Positions 50,246 through 58,774 of a DNA stretch of 64,000 nucleotides are shown here, piece by piece. The position numbers and the translations under genes were made by a program. Each line of letters opens with the position of its first letter. Position 1 is the first letter of the stretch. The notes beneath the pieces are model-generated. The model was not told the DNA's origin. It searched no databases and saw only the letters and a list, made by a program, of their open reading frames with translations. Location of the stretch: NCBI RefSeq assembly GCF_017916475.1, contig NZ_JAFMTB010000002.1, positions 62,001-126,000 on the forward strand, read 5' to 3'. The stretch comes from Patulibacter sp. SYSU D01012. GTDB lineage: Bacteria; Actinomycetota; Thermoleophilia; Solirubrobacterales; Solirubrobacteraceae.

Positions 50246-50262
50246 ATGAGACTCAGTCTCAT
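50246..50262 (-). promoter_or_regulatory. Zur-type operator upstream of rpmB-rpmG
   Basis: ATGAGACTCAGTCTCAT, a perfect 17-bp palindrome containing TGAGA-N5-TCTCA. It occupies the -35/-10 spacer region of the rpmB promoter. Zur control of C-minus ribosomal proteins is well established in actinobacteria. Confidence 0.88.
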
Positions 50263-50451
50263 CGGCGAGGCTCGGGTCGCCGCGGGCAGGCGCGCCCCGA
50301 GGACATCCCCGTGCCTCGAGGCGACGCGCCCGCTGACGCTGCGCCGGCCGCCCGCTCACGCGCGGCCGTGCCGCCGCTTCATCGGCCGGGCGCGGGGGTG
50401 CTTGAGGGCGGGGCGGCGGGCAGCCCCGTGGGGCCAGCGGCGGGCGCGCGG

Positions 50452-51000
50452 CTAGCCGGCGACGACCGCGTCGGTCGTCGTGACCTCGGCGAAGTGCCCG
50501 TGCAGGTTCGCGGCGGTCGTCCGCGCGAGCAGCGCGGCGGGCAGCGCGGGGCCGCCGAAGCGGTCCGGCTCGTCGAAGGTGTGCGTGGCGTCGAGCGCGA
50601 AGCGCACCGCGTAGCCCAGGTCGCCCGCGATCCGCGTGGTCGTCTCGCAGCAGCGGTTCGTCTGGATCCCGCAGACGACCAGGTCGCCGATCCCGCGCGC
50701 CCGCAGCCAGCCGTCCAGGTCGGCCTCGCCGTGGAACGCGGAGTGCACGCGCTTCGGCACCAGCAGGTCGGGGTCCACGCCGTCCAGCACGGGCTTGAAC
50801 GCGTTGCCGGGGTGCTCGGGGTGCAGCGACGATCCCGGCTCGACGCTGTCGTGGCGCACGAGGACGATCGCGTCGCCGCGCGCCCCGGCCGCGTCCACCA
50901 GGCGCCGCACGTTGTCCTCGCACGCCGGGTTGTCGCGCGGGGGACGGGACGGGTCGTCGAAGCCACGCTGGACGTCGATCACCAGGAGCGCTGAGGTCAT
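50452..51000 (-). CDS. Isochorismatase-family cysteine hydrolase
   Basis: A 182-residue isochorismatase-like hydrolase with the full triad: D9 in '[10 protein letters not shown]', K83 in 'VPKRVHSAF' and C117 in '[11 protein letters not shown]'. The family includes nicotinamidases and hydrolases of carbamoyl or amide compounds; the substrate is unknown. ATG at 50998-51000 is supported by CAGGAT with a 6-nt gap. It is divergent from a GlxA-type AraC regulator gene, with TGGCA/TGCCA operator-like sites between. This pairing recurs widely and suggests that the regulator controls this hydrolase. Confidence 0.88.
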   Translation of the reverse strand: MTSALLVIDVQRGFDDPSRPPRDNPACEDNVRRLVDAAGARGDAIVLVRHDSVEPGSSLHPEHPGNAFKPVLDGVDPDLLVPKRVHSAFHGEADLDGWLRARGIGDLVVCGIQTNRCCETTTRIAGDLGYAVRFALDATHTFDEPDRFGGPALPAALLARTTAANLHGHFAEVTTTDAVVAG

Positions 51001-51006
51001 GCCCGC

Positions 51007-51012
51007 ATCCTG
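51007..51012 (-). promoter_or_regulatory. -10 element of the isochorismatase-family gene
   Basis: CAGGAT on the minus strand, 6-nt gap to the ATG. Confidence 0.45.
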
Positions 51013-51036
51013 GGGCCGCGCCCGCCGGTGCGCCAG

Positions 51037-51050
51037 TGGCAGCTTTGCCA
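51037..51050. promoter_or_regulatory. TGGCA-N4-TGCCA operator candidate
   Basis: An inverted repeat in the middle of the divergent isochorismatase/GlxA promoter region. AdpA-like GlxA/AraC regulators recognise TGGC cores; further GCCA cores occur at 51032-51035 and 51068-51071. Confidence 0.55.
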
Positions 51051-51073
51051 TGTGTCGCTAGGATCCTGCCAGC

Positions 51074-52072
51074 GTGCCGCACCGCGTCGTCGCCCTCCTG
51101 CTGCCCGGCGTCCTCGCGCTCGACCTGGCCGCGCCCGCCCACGTGTTCGGGCACTGCGGCGCGCCGCGGTACGTCTTCGGGCTGTGCGGGCTGGCGGCCG
51201 GGCCGGTGCCCACCTCGACGGGGTTCGACGTCGTCGCGCCCTCCGGGCTCGGGGCGCTCGCGGCGGCCGACACCGTCGTCGTCCCCGGGACGGCCGGCCG
51301 TGACGTGCCGCCCGCCGCGGCCGCCGCGGTGCGCGCGGCGTACGACCGCGGCGCGCGCGTCCTGTCCGTCTGCACCGGCGCCTTCGTGCTCGCGGCGGCG
51401 GGACTGCTCGACGGCCGCCGGGCCACGACCCACTGGGACGAGTGCGCCGCGCTCGCCGCGGAGCACCCGGACGTCCGCGTCGATCCCGGCGTGCTCTACG
51501 TCGACGAGGGCCGCGTGCTGACGAGCGCCGGCGTCGCCGCGGGCATCGACCTGTGCCTGCACGTCGTGCGCCGCGACCACGGTGCCGAGGTGGCGGCCGC
51601 GGTCGCCCGCCGCACGGTCGTGGCCCCGCACCGCGACGGCGGTCAGGCGCAGTTCGTCCCCCGCCCGATCGACGGCGGCGCGGCGGGCCCCGACGCCGGC
51701 CGCCCGCTCGCGGCCGGCCTGGAGCGCACGCGCCAGTGGGCGCTCGGGCGGCTCGACGCGCCGCTCGACGTCGCCGCCCTGGCCCGCCACGCCCACGTCT
51801 CGCCGCGCACGTTCGCCCGCCGGTTCCGCGAGGAGACGGGCACGACCCCCGGCCGGTGGGTCCTGGACCAGCGGACGTTGCGCGCGCAGGAGCTGCTCGA
51901 GACGACCGACCTGCCGGTCGAGGAGGTCGCCGCCCGCAGCGGCTTCGGCAGCGCGGCGTCGTTGCGCCAGCACCTCGCCCGCCGCGCGCGGACCACGCCG
52001 ACGGCCTACCGGCGGACGTTCCGCGCCGCGCCAGACGCCGCCGCGCCGGAGGCGGCGGACGGGGCGCGCTGA
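51074..52072 (+). CDS. GlxA-family AraC-type transcriptional regulator
   Basis: A 332-residue regulator. Residues about 5-175 form a DJ-1/PfpI-like domain ('[20 protein letters not shown]', '[26 protein letters not shown]') with the nucleophile-elbow Cys retained in 'CTGAF', although regulators of this type are not known to be catalytic. Residues about 220-320 hold the AraC double helix-turn-helix ('[33 protein letters not shown]', '[36 protein letters not shown]'; key VSPRTF and SGFGSAASL). It probably controls the divergent isochorismatase gene and itself. GTG start, -10-like TAGGAT 9 nt before it. Convergent with the desaturase gene, 4 nt apart. Confidence 0.9.
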   Translation: MPHRVVALLLPGVLALDLAAPAHVFGHCGAPRYVFGLCGLAAGPVPTSTGFDVVAPSGLGALAAADTVVVPGTAGRDVPPAAAAAVRAAYDRGARVLSVCTGAFVLAAAGLLDGRRATTHWDECAALAAEHPDVRVDPGVLYVDEGRVLTSAGVAAGIDLCLHVVRRDHGAEVAAAVARRTVVAPHRDGGQAQFVPRPIDGGAAGPDAGRPLAAGLERTRQWALGRLDAPLDVAALARHAHVSPRTFARRFREETGTTPGRWVLDQRTLRAQELLETTDLPVEEVAARSGFGSAASLRQHLARRARTTPTAYRRTFRAAPDAAAPEAADGAR

Positions 52073-52076
52073 CGGC

Positions 52077-53330
52077 CTACGGGAACGCCGGGACGGGCCC
52101 GGCGACCCCCGGGACGGTCGGGCGCTCGCGCGGCGGCTCCGGCGGCGCGACGTACGCGCCGGGCTTCGGCCGCTCCTGGCCGCCCGGGAAGGCCAGGCGC
52201 AGGATGGAGCGCTGCACCATGAGCCACTGCTGCAGGAACGGGCCGGTGTTGTACGGCAGCCCGTACTGCTCGCAGACCGCCTTGACCTTCGGCGCGATCT
52301 CCTTGTAGCGCGAGCTCGGCATGTCGGGGAACAGGTGGTGCTCGACCTGGTAGCTCAGGTTGCCGCTCATCAGGTGGAACGTGTCCGAGCCCTCGATGTT
52401 CGCCGCGCCGATGAGCTGCCGCACGTACCAGCCGCCGCGCGTCTCGTCGGCGACCTCCTCCTCGGTGAAGGTGTACGCCTGGTCGGGGAAGTGGCCGCAG
52501 AAGATGATCGCGTTCGCCCAGACGTTGCGGACGATGTTGGCCGTGAAGTTGGCCTTCAGCGTCTTCTTCCAGTGCTTGCCCGAGAGGGCGGGGAAGAGGA
52601 CGTAGTCCTTCGCGATCTGGCGCACGGCCTTGCCGGCGATGCCCTTGAGCTCGTCCCGGAGCTGCCGCTTGTCCTTCTTGCCCTTGCGGATCGCCTCGAG
52701 GTCGAGGTCGTGGATCGCGACGCCCCACTCGAACGCCACCATCACGAGGACGTTCAGCAGCGGCTGCAGCAGGAAGAACGGCTCCCACGGCTGCTTGGGG
52801 TCGATCCGCATGAACTCGTAGCCGACGTCCTTGTCCTTGCCGACGATGTTCGTGAACGTGTGGTGGATGTAGTTGTGGGAGTGCTTCCACGACGCCGCCG
52901 TCGAGGCCGTGTCCCAGTCCCACGTCGAGCTGTGGATCTGCGGGTCGTTCATCCAGTCCCACTGGCCGTGCAGGACGTTGTGCCCGATCTCCATGTTCTC
53001 GAGGATCTTCGCCACGGACAGGCCCGTCGTCCCGAGCAGCCACGCCGGCGGGTAGCGCGAGGCCATCAGCACGATCCGCGAGAGCGCCGTCAGCCGCCGG
53101 TGGAACTCGATGATCGAGCGGATGTAGGTGGCGTCGCGATCGCCGAGGTCGGCGCGCACCTCGTCGTGGATCTTCTGGAACGCCTCGCCGATCTCCTCGA
53201 TCTGCTCGGGCGTCAGCCGGTGCAGGGGGTTGGACGCCGTCGGGTCGCCGCCGCGCCGCGAGACGCCCGGTCGGGCGTCGTCCTGCGTGTCGGGGATGCT
53301 CGACGTGCTGGGTCCGGACTCGGTGCTCAT
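52077..53330 (-). CDS. Membrane fatty acyl desaturase (DesA3-like)
   Basis: A 417-residue membrane-bound desaturase. The three histidine boxes that bind the di-iron centre are visible: '[13 protein letters not shown]' (HxxxH), '[12 protein letters not shown]' (HxxxHH) and '[11 protein letters not shown]' (HxxHH). Hydrophobic segments lie between them. The arrangement matches acyl-CoA/acyl-lipid desaturases such as mycobacterial DesA3, which introduces the delta-9 double bond into stearoyl-CoA. The partner reductase with a fused 2Fe-2S domain is encoded 18 nt upstream in the same operon, like Rv3230c-desA3. ATG with GGAGACC upstream. Confidence 0.92.
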   Translation of the reverse strand: MSTESGPSTSSIPDTQDDARPGVSRRGGDPTASNPLHRLTPEQIEEIGEAFQKIHDEVRADLGDRDATYIRSIIEFHRRLTALSRIVLMASRYPPAWLLGTTGLSVAKILENMEIGHNVLHGQWDWMNDPQIHSSTWDWDTASTAASWKHSHNYIHHTFTNIVGKDKDVGYEFMRIDPKQPWEPFFLLQPLLNVLVMVAFEWGVAIHDLDLEAIRKGKKDKRQLRDELKGIAGKAVRQIAKDYVLFPALSGKHWKKTLKANFTANIVRNVWANAIIFCGHFPDQAYTFTEEEVADETRGGWYVRQLIGAANIEGSDTFHLMSGNLSYQVEHHLFPDMPSSRYKEIAPKVKAVCEQYGLPYNTGPFLQQWLMVQRSILRLAFPGGQERPKPGAYVAPPEPPRERPTVPGVAGPVPAFP

Positions 53331-53348
53331 GGGGGGTCTCCTGGTCCT

Positions 53349-54449
53349 CTACAGCTCGATCTCGACGTGGCCCTCGGGGGCGTTCACGCAGGTGCGGATG
53401 GTCTCGCCCTCCTCGCCGTGGACCTCGCCGGAGCGCAGGTCCCGCACGCGGCCGACGCGCAGGCGCCCGACGCACGTGTGGCAGATGCCCATGCGGCAGC
53501 CGTAGGGGAGGGTGGCCCCGGCCTCCTCGCCGCCGACGAGGATGGAGACGCCGCTCTCGCACGTCGCCTCCTTGTCCGTCACGCGGAAGCGCACGGTGCC
53601 GCCCGAGCCGACCTCGGCGGAGCCGTCGCCGATGATCGGCTGGAAGCGCTCCGTGTGCAGGCGGTCGGCGATGCCCTCGCCCTCCCAGTGCTCGACGAAC
53701 GCGTCGATCATCTCGCGGGGGCCCGACATGAACGTCTCGCGCTCGCGCCAGTCGGGGACGAGGTCGTCCAGGTGCGTCGTCTTCAGGCGCCCGTCCTGCG
53801 CGCTGAGCTGTTCGTGCAGCCGGTAGCCCTCGTGCCGCTCGGCCAGGTCGCGCAGCATCCCGCCGAAGATGAAGCCCTCGGCGGTGCGGGTGCCGTGCAG
53901 GTGGACGACGTCCTGCAGCGCGTCCCGCCGCTCGAGCTCGCGCAGCATGGAGAAGATCGGCGTGATGCCGCTGCCCGCGCTGATCATGAGCGCCTTCGGC
54001 GGCAGGGGCTGCGGCAGCGCGAACTCGCCCTCGACGGCGCCGAGGAAGACGATCGTCCCCGGCGGGCAGTCGCGGGTGAAGAACGGCGACATCTTGCCCT
54101 CCTCCACCTCCTTGACCGTGACGGCGACGAGGCCCTCGGGGTGCTCGGGATCCGAGGTGATCGAGTAGGCCCGCCAGTGGCGGATGCCGTCGATCTCGGC
54201 GCCGATTCGCAGGTACTGCCCGGGCCGGTGTCCCGGCCAGCCGTGCGTGGGGCGGACGACGAGGGTGACCGCCTCGTCCGTCTCGCGCCGCGCCCGGACG
54301 ACGGTGCCGGTCGCCTCGCGCGTCGACCACCGCGGATCGAGGAGCGCGATGTAGTCGTCGGGCAGCAGCGGCGTGGTGAGCGCCCGGGCGGCGCGCAGCA
54401 GGGCGCGCCGGACCGCGGGGATGCGTGGGGCTGCTGCCTTCTCGACCAC
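53349..54449 (-). CDS. Ferredoxin-NADP reductase/2Fe-2S fusion for the desaturase
   Basis: A 366-residue electron-transfer flavoprotein. An FAD-binding barrel (about 45-150: 'GQYLRIG', 'RAYSITSDPEHPEG'), an NAD(P) domain ('ALMISAGSGITPIFSMLREL', 'FMSGPREMIDAFVEHW') and a C-terminal plant-type 2Fe-2S ferredoxin ('TLPYGCRMGICHTCVGRL' with three Cys, and 'IRTCV' with the fourth). It matches the Rv3230c-type oxidoreductase that supplies electrons to DesA3. First gene of the operon. GTG 54447-54449 is the start nearest the conserved region, and a consensus promoter (54500-54529) lies upstream. Confidence 0.9.
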   Translation of the reverse strand: MVEKAAAPRIPAVRRALLRAARALTTPLLPDDYIALLDPRWSTREATGTVVRARRETDEAVTLVVRPTHGWPGHRPGQYLRIGAEIDGIRHWRAYSITSDPEHPEGLVAVTVKEVEEGKMSPFFTRDCPPGTIVFLGAVEGEFALPQPLPPKALMISAGSGITPIFSMLRELERRDALQDVVHLHGTRTAEGFIFGGMLRDLAERHEGYRLHEQLSAQDGRLKTTHLDDLVPDWRERETFMSGPREMIDAFVEHWEGEGIADRLHTERFQPIIGDGSAEVGSGGTVRFRVTDKEATCESGVSILVGGEEAGATLPYGCRMGICHTCVGRLRVGRVRDLRSGEVHGEEGETIRTCVNAPEGHVEIEL

Positions 54450-54499
54450 TGGACGTCCGCCCTCCCTCGGGGCGCCGCGGGGTGCGGCGCCGTGCCGCG

Positions 54500-54529
54500 A
54501 ACCTACGGCCGTCGGTGTACGGGTGTCAA
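54500..54529 (-). promoter_or_regulatory. Consensus promoter of the desaturase operon
   Basis: On the minus strand TTGACA (54524-54529), 18-bp spacer, TAGGTT (54500-54505); expected start of transcription near 54493, about 44 nt before the reductase start codon. The only perfect -35 hexamer I found in the window. Confidence 0.75.
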
Positions 54530-54652
54530 GCGACCGCCGCCGGTCCGGGCGGCCCGCGCTCGGGGCGACGCCGGGGCCCGACGGCCCCGCGCACGACCCG
54601 TCCCGGGCGGCGGCCCTCCGGCGCTCCCGGCCGCGCAGGTACGCTCGCGGCC

Positions 54653-55294
54653 ATGTCCGACCTGCCCGAGCCCCGGCCCCGCGGGGGCACCCCCGCGCTG
54701 CGCGCGTCCGACGCCGACCGGCACCGCACCGCCGAGCTGCTGCAGGCCGCGGGCGCGGACGGCCGGCTGACCGTCGCCGAGCTCGACGAGCGCCTGGACG
54801 CCGCCTACGCGGCCGTGACCCGCGACGACCTGCAGGCGCTGACGCTCGACCTGGTGCCGCACGACGGCGGGGCGCCCCTGCCGGCCACGTCGGCGTCCGG
54901 GACGACGGGCGCCGTCGTCCGCGAGGGGGAGGACGGCGACCGCTGGATCGTCGCGGTGATGAGCGGCAACGAGCGCAGCGGGCGGTGGCGGATCGGCCGG
55001 CGCTGCACGGCGGTGGCGGTGATGGGCGGCAACGAGATCGACCTGACGCGGGTCGAGATGGCCGGCCGCGACGTCCACCTGACGGTCGTCGACGTCATGG
55101 GCGGCACCGAGATCCGCGTGCCCGAGAACGTCCACGTGCGGGTGTCGAAGTTCGCCTTCATGGGCGGCCACGACGTCCAGCTGGGGGACGCCGAGGTCCC
55201 GCCGGGCGCCCCCACGCTGCACCTGCACATGTATGCGCTGATGGGCGGCGGGAGCGTGCGGCGCGGCCGTCCCAAGCGCCGCGACCGCGGCTGA
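54653..55294 (+). CDS. DUF1707 / LiaF-like C-terminal domain protein
   Basis: A 213-residue protein. Residues about 14-70 form the DUF1707 SHOCT-like domain ('LRASDADRHRTAELLQAAGADGRLTVAELDERLDAAYAAVTRDDLQAL'; key DADRH and L..ELDERL). Residues about 105-200 form a repeated beta-helix-like segment with four MGG units ('VAVMSGNERSG', 'VAVMGGNEIDL', 'VDVMGGTEIRVP', 'FAFMGGHDVQL', 'YALMGGGSV'), the pattern of the LiaF/DUF2154 cell-wall-response domain. No membrane helix is present. Such proteins are linked to envelope stress regulation in actinobacteria. TACGCT lies 7 nt before the ATG. Ends in a hairpin shared with the next gene. Confidence 0.82.
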   Translation: MSDLPEPRPRGGTPALRASDADRHRTAELLQAAGADGRLTVAELDERLDAAYAAVTRDDLQALTLDLVPHDGGAPLPATSASGTTGAVVREGEDGDRWIVAVMSGNERSGRWRIGRRCTAVAVMGGNEIDLTRVEMAGRDVHLTVVDVMGGTEIRVPENVHVRVSKFAFMGGHDVQLGDAEVPPGAPTLHLHMYALMGGGSVRRGRPKRRDRG

Positions 55295-55313
55295 CGCGCG
55301 CCGCGCGCGTCAG
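55291..55313. terminator. Bidirectional hairpin overlapping both stop codons
   Basis: CTGACGCGCG (55291-55300) pairs with CGCGCGTCAG (55304-55313) around CCG. The TGA codons of both convergent genes lie within the stem. Confidence 0.65.
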
Positions 55314-57232
55314 CAGACGGTGAACCGCGTCTGCGCGCGCGCCCGCTCGTCGCCCTGCGTGGCGTAGCCGACGACCCGCAGCGTGTACCGGCCGCGCGAG
55401 GCCAGCGCCCGCGCGAAGCGCGACGGGAGCGGCAGGGTGATGCGCTCGCCGTCGACGCGCAGCACGGACCGCCCGCGGAGGCCCGTCGCCGGACGGCGGC
55501 CCGTCGACGCGCGCGGCGTGCACGTGCGGGGGCGGCTCGCGCCCGCGGGCAGCCGCCGGTAGCGCTCCCGGAAGAGCGAGACGCGCACGCGGTCGATCCC
55601 CCGACCGCGCAGCCGCACGACCCACCGGCCGTCGCGGCGCACCGGCGCCGACCCGACGATGCGGACCGACGGCCGGGTCGCCTTCGGCGCCGGGGTGGGG
55701 AGCGGGACGGTCACGGGGGGCGCGACGGGCGGCGCGGGAGGAACGGGCGCGGGGGCGCGGGGCTCCGGGGTGGGGGCGACGGGCGCGGCGCGCACCGCCC
55801 GCTCCACGGCCCCCGACGCGGTGCCGCCGCGGTCCTGGGCGACGACGGTCAGGCGTCGGCCGTCCGCGTCGCCGGGCAGCGTGGCCCCGGAGCCCGTGGT
55901 CCACGGGGCGCCGTCCAGGCGCCACTGCACGTCCGCGACGCCCCACGCGTCCGTCGCCCGCGCGCGGACCGTCGTCCCCGGGGTCAGCGGGTCGTCGCCG
56001 GGCTCGACGGCGAGGGTCGGCGCGGTGCGGTCGTCCGTCGTCGCGACCGTGCCGCCGTCCGTCGTGGCGACGGCCAGCGCCAGCGAGCCCTCGGCGTCGA
56101 ACGCCGCGGCCGCGGCCGCGGCGTCCCCGACGACCGGCCCCGTGGTGGTCCCCTGCGGCGCGCCCGACGGCGCGACGTCGACCGCGGCGGCCCGCCCGTC
56201 GGGCGTGACGCCCGCCACGACGGTGCCGTCGCCGCGAAGCAGGGGCGGCCCGGCGACCGCCAGGCCGAGGTCGCGCGGGACCGGGGGCGTCGCGGGCATG
56301 GCGGACGCCAGCGTGGTCGTCGTCGCCCCGTCGGCGTCCGACGCCGTCCAGACGGCGTGCACCGGGCCGCTCGGCAGCCGCTGCGCCCACACGGGCTCCG
56401 GCAGCACCCCGGCGGGCAGCGTGGCGACGCGCACCGCCGGCAGGCCCAGCCCGCCGGCGAAGACCTCGACCGGGGCGTCGTCGACGTCCCCCGGCTCCTC
56501 GGTCCAGACCGCGGCCGCGCCCGGGGCGCCGGTCGCGGCGACCGGCGTCACGACGGTGTCCGTGGGCGGCACGCGGAGCGAGAGCGGCGCCCCGGCCGCG
56601 CCGCCGGGCCCCACGCCGGCGACGCTCACGCGGCCCGTGGCGTCGTCGCTCCAGGCGACGGTGAACCCGCCGCCCGCGACGGGCGCCACGGACAGGGTGG
56701 AGCTCGTCGGGGCGCGCCAGCCGCTGACCGCCGCGAACGCCCCGCCGGCCGACCGGCGCGCCAGGCGCACGCGCCCGTCCGCGTCGCCGTAGGCCACGAG
56801 GACGGTGCCGAGCGCGTCGGCGGCGACGTCGAGGGGCTCGCCCGTGCCCGCGACGCCGACCGGCACGGCGGCGCCGTCGGGGGTCACCAGGAGGACGGAG
56901 ACGGCGCCGGCGGCGGACGCCAGCGCCACGGCGCCGCCGGTACCGACGATCGGGGCGTCGTCGGGCCCGAGGGGCAGCCGTGCGGCGGCGGCCCAGGATC
57001 CGCCGGGGGCGTGCGTGGCGCCGACGAAGGCGCTGCCTCCCGCGCCCTCCACGCCGGCCACCGCGACGCGGCCGGGCTCCGCGCCCACCACGACCGCGGG
57101 CTCGTCGACCGCCACGGGCACGGGGTCGGCGGGCGTCCACGACGCTGCGGCGCCCGCGGCCCCCCAGCCGCAGACCGCGATCGAGGCGCCGCACGCGGCA
57201 CCGAGGAGGAGAGGGACGGACGGCACACGCAC
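55310..57232 (-). CDS. Secreted repeat (propeller/Ig-like) protein
   Basis: A 640-residue exported protein. Residues 1-29 are a signal peptide (VPLLLGAACGASIAVCGWGAAGAAA). About 35-390 consist of repeating beta units in the style of sequence-divergent propellers ('GRVAVAGVEGAGGSAFVGAT', 'GTVLVAYGDADGRVRLARRS', 'GGFTVAWSDDATGRVSVAGV'). An Ig-like module follows (about 400-465: 'VRARATDAWGVADVQWRLDGAPWTTG'), then a Pro-rich linker (about 470-510) and a basic beta domain ending 'TLRVVGYATQGDERARAQTRFTVC'. No enzymatic motif; likely cell-surface or extracellular. GTG 57232 fits TAGGTT with a 6-nt gap; GTG 57226 is an alternative. Same general style as the NHL protein at 4177. Confidence 0.7.
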   Translation of the reverse strand: MRVPSVPLLLGAACGASIAVCGWGAAGAAASWTPADPVPVAVDEPAVVVGAEPGRVAVAGVEGAGGSAFVGATHAPGGSWAAAARLPLGPDDAPIVGTGGAVALASAAGAVSVLLVTPDGAAVPVGVAGTGEPLDVAADALGTVLVAYGDADGRVRLARRSAGGAFAAVSGWRAPTSSTLSVAPVAGGGFTVAWSDDATGRVSVAGVGPGGAAGAPLSLRVPPTDTVVTPVAATGAPGAAAVWTEEPGDVDDAPVEVFAGGLGLPAVRVATLPAGVLPEPVWAQRLPSGPVHAVWTASDADGATTTTLASAMPATPPVPRDLGLAVAGPPLLRGDGTVVAGVTPDGRAAAVDVAPSGAPQGTTTGPVVGDAAAAAAAFDAEGSLALAVATTDGGTVATTDDRTAPTLAVEPGDDPLTPGTTVRARATDAWGVADVQWRLDGAPWTTGSGATLPGDADGRRLTVVAQDRGGTASGAVERAVRAAPVAPTPEPRAPAPVPPAPPVAPPVTVPLPTPAPKATRPSVRIVGSAPVRRDGRWVVRLRGRGIDRVRVSLFRERYRRLPAGASRPRTCTPRASTGRRPATGLRGRSVLRVDGERITLPLPSRFARALASRGRYTLRVVGYATQGDERARAQTRFTVC

Positions 57233-57238
57233 GGCGCC

Positions 57239-57244
57239 AACCTA
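57239..57244 (-). promoter_or_regulatory. -10 element of the secreted repeat protein gene
   Basis: TAGGTT on the minus strand, 6-nt gap to GTG 57232. Confidence 0.5.
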
Positions 57245-57408
57245 CCGCACCGTCGCCGCCGCGCCCCCGGGCGGTCTCCGGCGTACGCTCGGCGCCGAAC
57301 CGAAGAGTTCCCCAAGAGATCCGGAGCCTCCTCTCAGGATCCTCCCAGCTTCGGCGCGGATGCTTGCCGCAGCAACCGCACCGATCACGCCACGAACGGA
57401 GAGTCCCC

Positions 57409-57885
57409 ATGTCCCGCATCCCCGCCCGCTGGGTCGCCACGAGCCTCGCGGTCGCCGCCACCGGCGGCGTCCTCGCCGGCTGCGGCGGCGACGACGGATC
57501 GAGCGCCGCCGGCGCGTCCGACGCCGCCGCCACGACCGCCGCGGCGGGCGACGCCGCCACGTCGACGTCCGCGACGACCGCGGGCTCGACCTACCGCGAC
57601 GGCACGTACTCCGCCGACGGCGGGTACCGCTCCCCGAACGGCGACGAGACGATCGGCGTCAAGCTGACGCTGCAGGGCGGCAAGGTCACCGCCGTCGACG
57701 TCACCCCGCACGCGACGAACCCCAACAGCAAGCGGTACCAGGGCGAGTTCGCCGGGGGCATCTCGGGCGAGGTCGTGGGGCGCAGCCTGGACGACCTGCA
57801 GGTCTCGAAGGTCGCGGGCTCGTCGTTGACGAGCGGCGGCTTCAACGCCGCGGTCGCGAAGATCAAGTCGGACGCCGCGGCGTAG
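57409..57885 (+). CDS. FMN-binding lipoprotein
   Basis: A 158-residue lipoprotein: signal peptide with lipobox 'GVLAGC' (Cys25), a 35-residue Ala/Ser/Thr linker, then an FMN-binding domain (about 60-158) with 'TYRDGTYSADGGYRSPNGDETIGVKLTLQGGKVTAVDVTPHATNPNS' (key TYRDGTY and GGKVTAVDV) and 'GSSLTSGGFNAAV', in which T141 is the candidate for covalent flavinylation. ApbE, the flavin transferase, is encoded 4 nt downstream and is followed by an NqrB/RnfD-FNR fusion. The lipoprotein would hold FMN outside the membrane and accept electrons. RBS GGAGAG before ATG. Confidence 0.88.
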   Translation: MSRIPARWVATSLAVAATGGVLAGCGGDDGSSAAGASDAAATTAAAGDAATSTSATTAGSTYRDGTYSADGGYRSPNGDETIGVKLTLQGGKVTAVDVTPHATNPNSKRYQGEFAGGISGEVVGRSLDDLQVSKVAGSSLTSGGFNAAVAKIKSDAAA

Positions 57886-57889
57886 GACC

Positions 57890-58774
57890 ATGCCCGCCCC
57901 GGCACCCGCGGCCGCGCCGCCCCGCCACGGCCTGAGCTTCGACGCGATCGGGACGCGCTGGCGGATCGACGCCGCGCAGCCCCTCGACGGCGTGGCGGAC
58001 GACGTCGCGGCCCTCGTCGACCGCTACGACCGCACGTGGTCGCGCTTCCGCCCCGACTCGCTCGTCGCGCGGATGGCGCGCGAGGGCGGCAGCCACCCGC
58101 TGCCGCCCGAGGGCCCCGCGCTCCTGACCCTGCTGCGCCGGCTGCACGACGCCACCGGCGGCGCCGTCACGCCGCTCGTCGGCGGCGCGATGGAGCACCA
58201 CGGCTACGACGCCGCGTACTCGCTCACGCCGCGCCCGGGCGAGCCCGAGGTGCCCGCGTGGGACGCGACGGTCGCGCACGTCGGCCGGCGGATCGAGCTG
58301 CGCCGGCCCGTGCTCCTCGACGTCGGCGCCGCGGGCAAGGGGCAGCTCGTCGACCTGGTCGGCGCGCTGCTGACCGCGCGCGGGATCGCCGACCACGTCG
58401 TCGACGCGGGCGGCGACCTGCGCACCGCGGGCCCCGCGCCGCTGCGGGTGGCGCTGGAGCAGCCGGGCGACCCGACGCGCGCGATCGGCGTCGTCGAACT
58501 CGCGGACGCCGCGATCGCCGCCTCGGGGATCGACCGCCGCGCGTGGGCGGACCGGCACCACGTCCTCGACGGGCGCACCGGCGCGCCGACGCGCGACGTC
58601 GTGGCGACCTGGGCGATCGCGCCGACCGCGATGGAGGCCGACGGCCTGGCCACCGCGCTCTTCTTCGTGCCGCCGGAGCGGCTGGAGCGCGCGTTCGCGT
58701 GCACCGGCGTGCGCGTCTTCGCCGACGGGCGCTACGAGCGCTCCGCCGCCCTGCCCGGGGAGCTGTTCGCATGA
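57890..58774 (+). CDS. FAD:protein FMN transferase (ApbE family)
   Basis: A 294-residue ApbE-type flavin transferase lacking a signal peptide. Motifs: 'FDAIGTRWRI' (start), 'TWSRFRPDSLVARM', 'DVGAAGKGQLVDLV' (usually DLGGxxKG), 'HVVDAGGDLRTAG', 'AASGIDRRAWADRHHVLDGRTGAP' and 'ATWAIAPTAMEADGLATALFF' with the Thr/Asp Mg2+ site. It should transfer FMN from FAD to a threonine of the FMN-binding lipoprotein encoded 4 nt upstream. The lack of an export signal is odd, since the target domain is outside; it may modify before export, or act on the membrane subunit. ATGA overlap with the next gene. Confidence 0.9.
   Translation: MPAPAPAAAPPRHGLSFDAIGTRWRIDAAQPLDGVADDVAALVDRYDRTWSRFRPDSLVARMAREGGSHPLPPEGPALLTLLRRLHDATGGAVTPLVGGAMEHHGYDAAYSLTPRPGEPEVPAWDATVAHVGRRIELRRPVLLDVGAAGKGQLVDLVGALLTARGIADHVVDAGGDLRTAGPAPLRVALEQPGDPTRAIGVVELADAAIAASGIDRRAWADRHHVLDGRTGAPTRDVVATWAIAPTAMEADGLATALFFVPPERLERAFACTGVRVFADGRYERSAALPGELFA

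Noticed and set aside
50370-50451. Basic, ribosomal-protein-like peptide (ending [10 protein letters not shown]) downstream of the isochorismatase stop on the minus strand
   Set aside because: It is in-frame readthrough after a TAG with no start codon of usable length; resemblance to a ribosomal tail is probably chance.
50247-50455. Plus-strand ORF starting inside the rpmB operator
   Set aside because: Arg/Pro/Ala-rich, starts within the palindrome, no promoter of its own.
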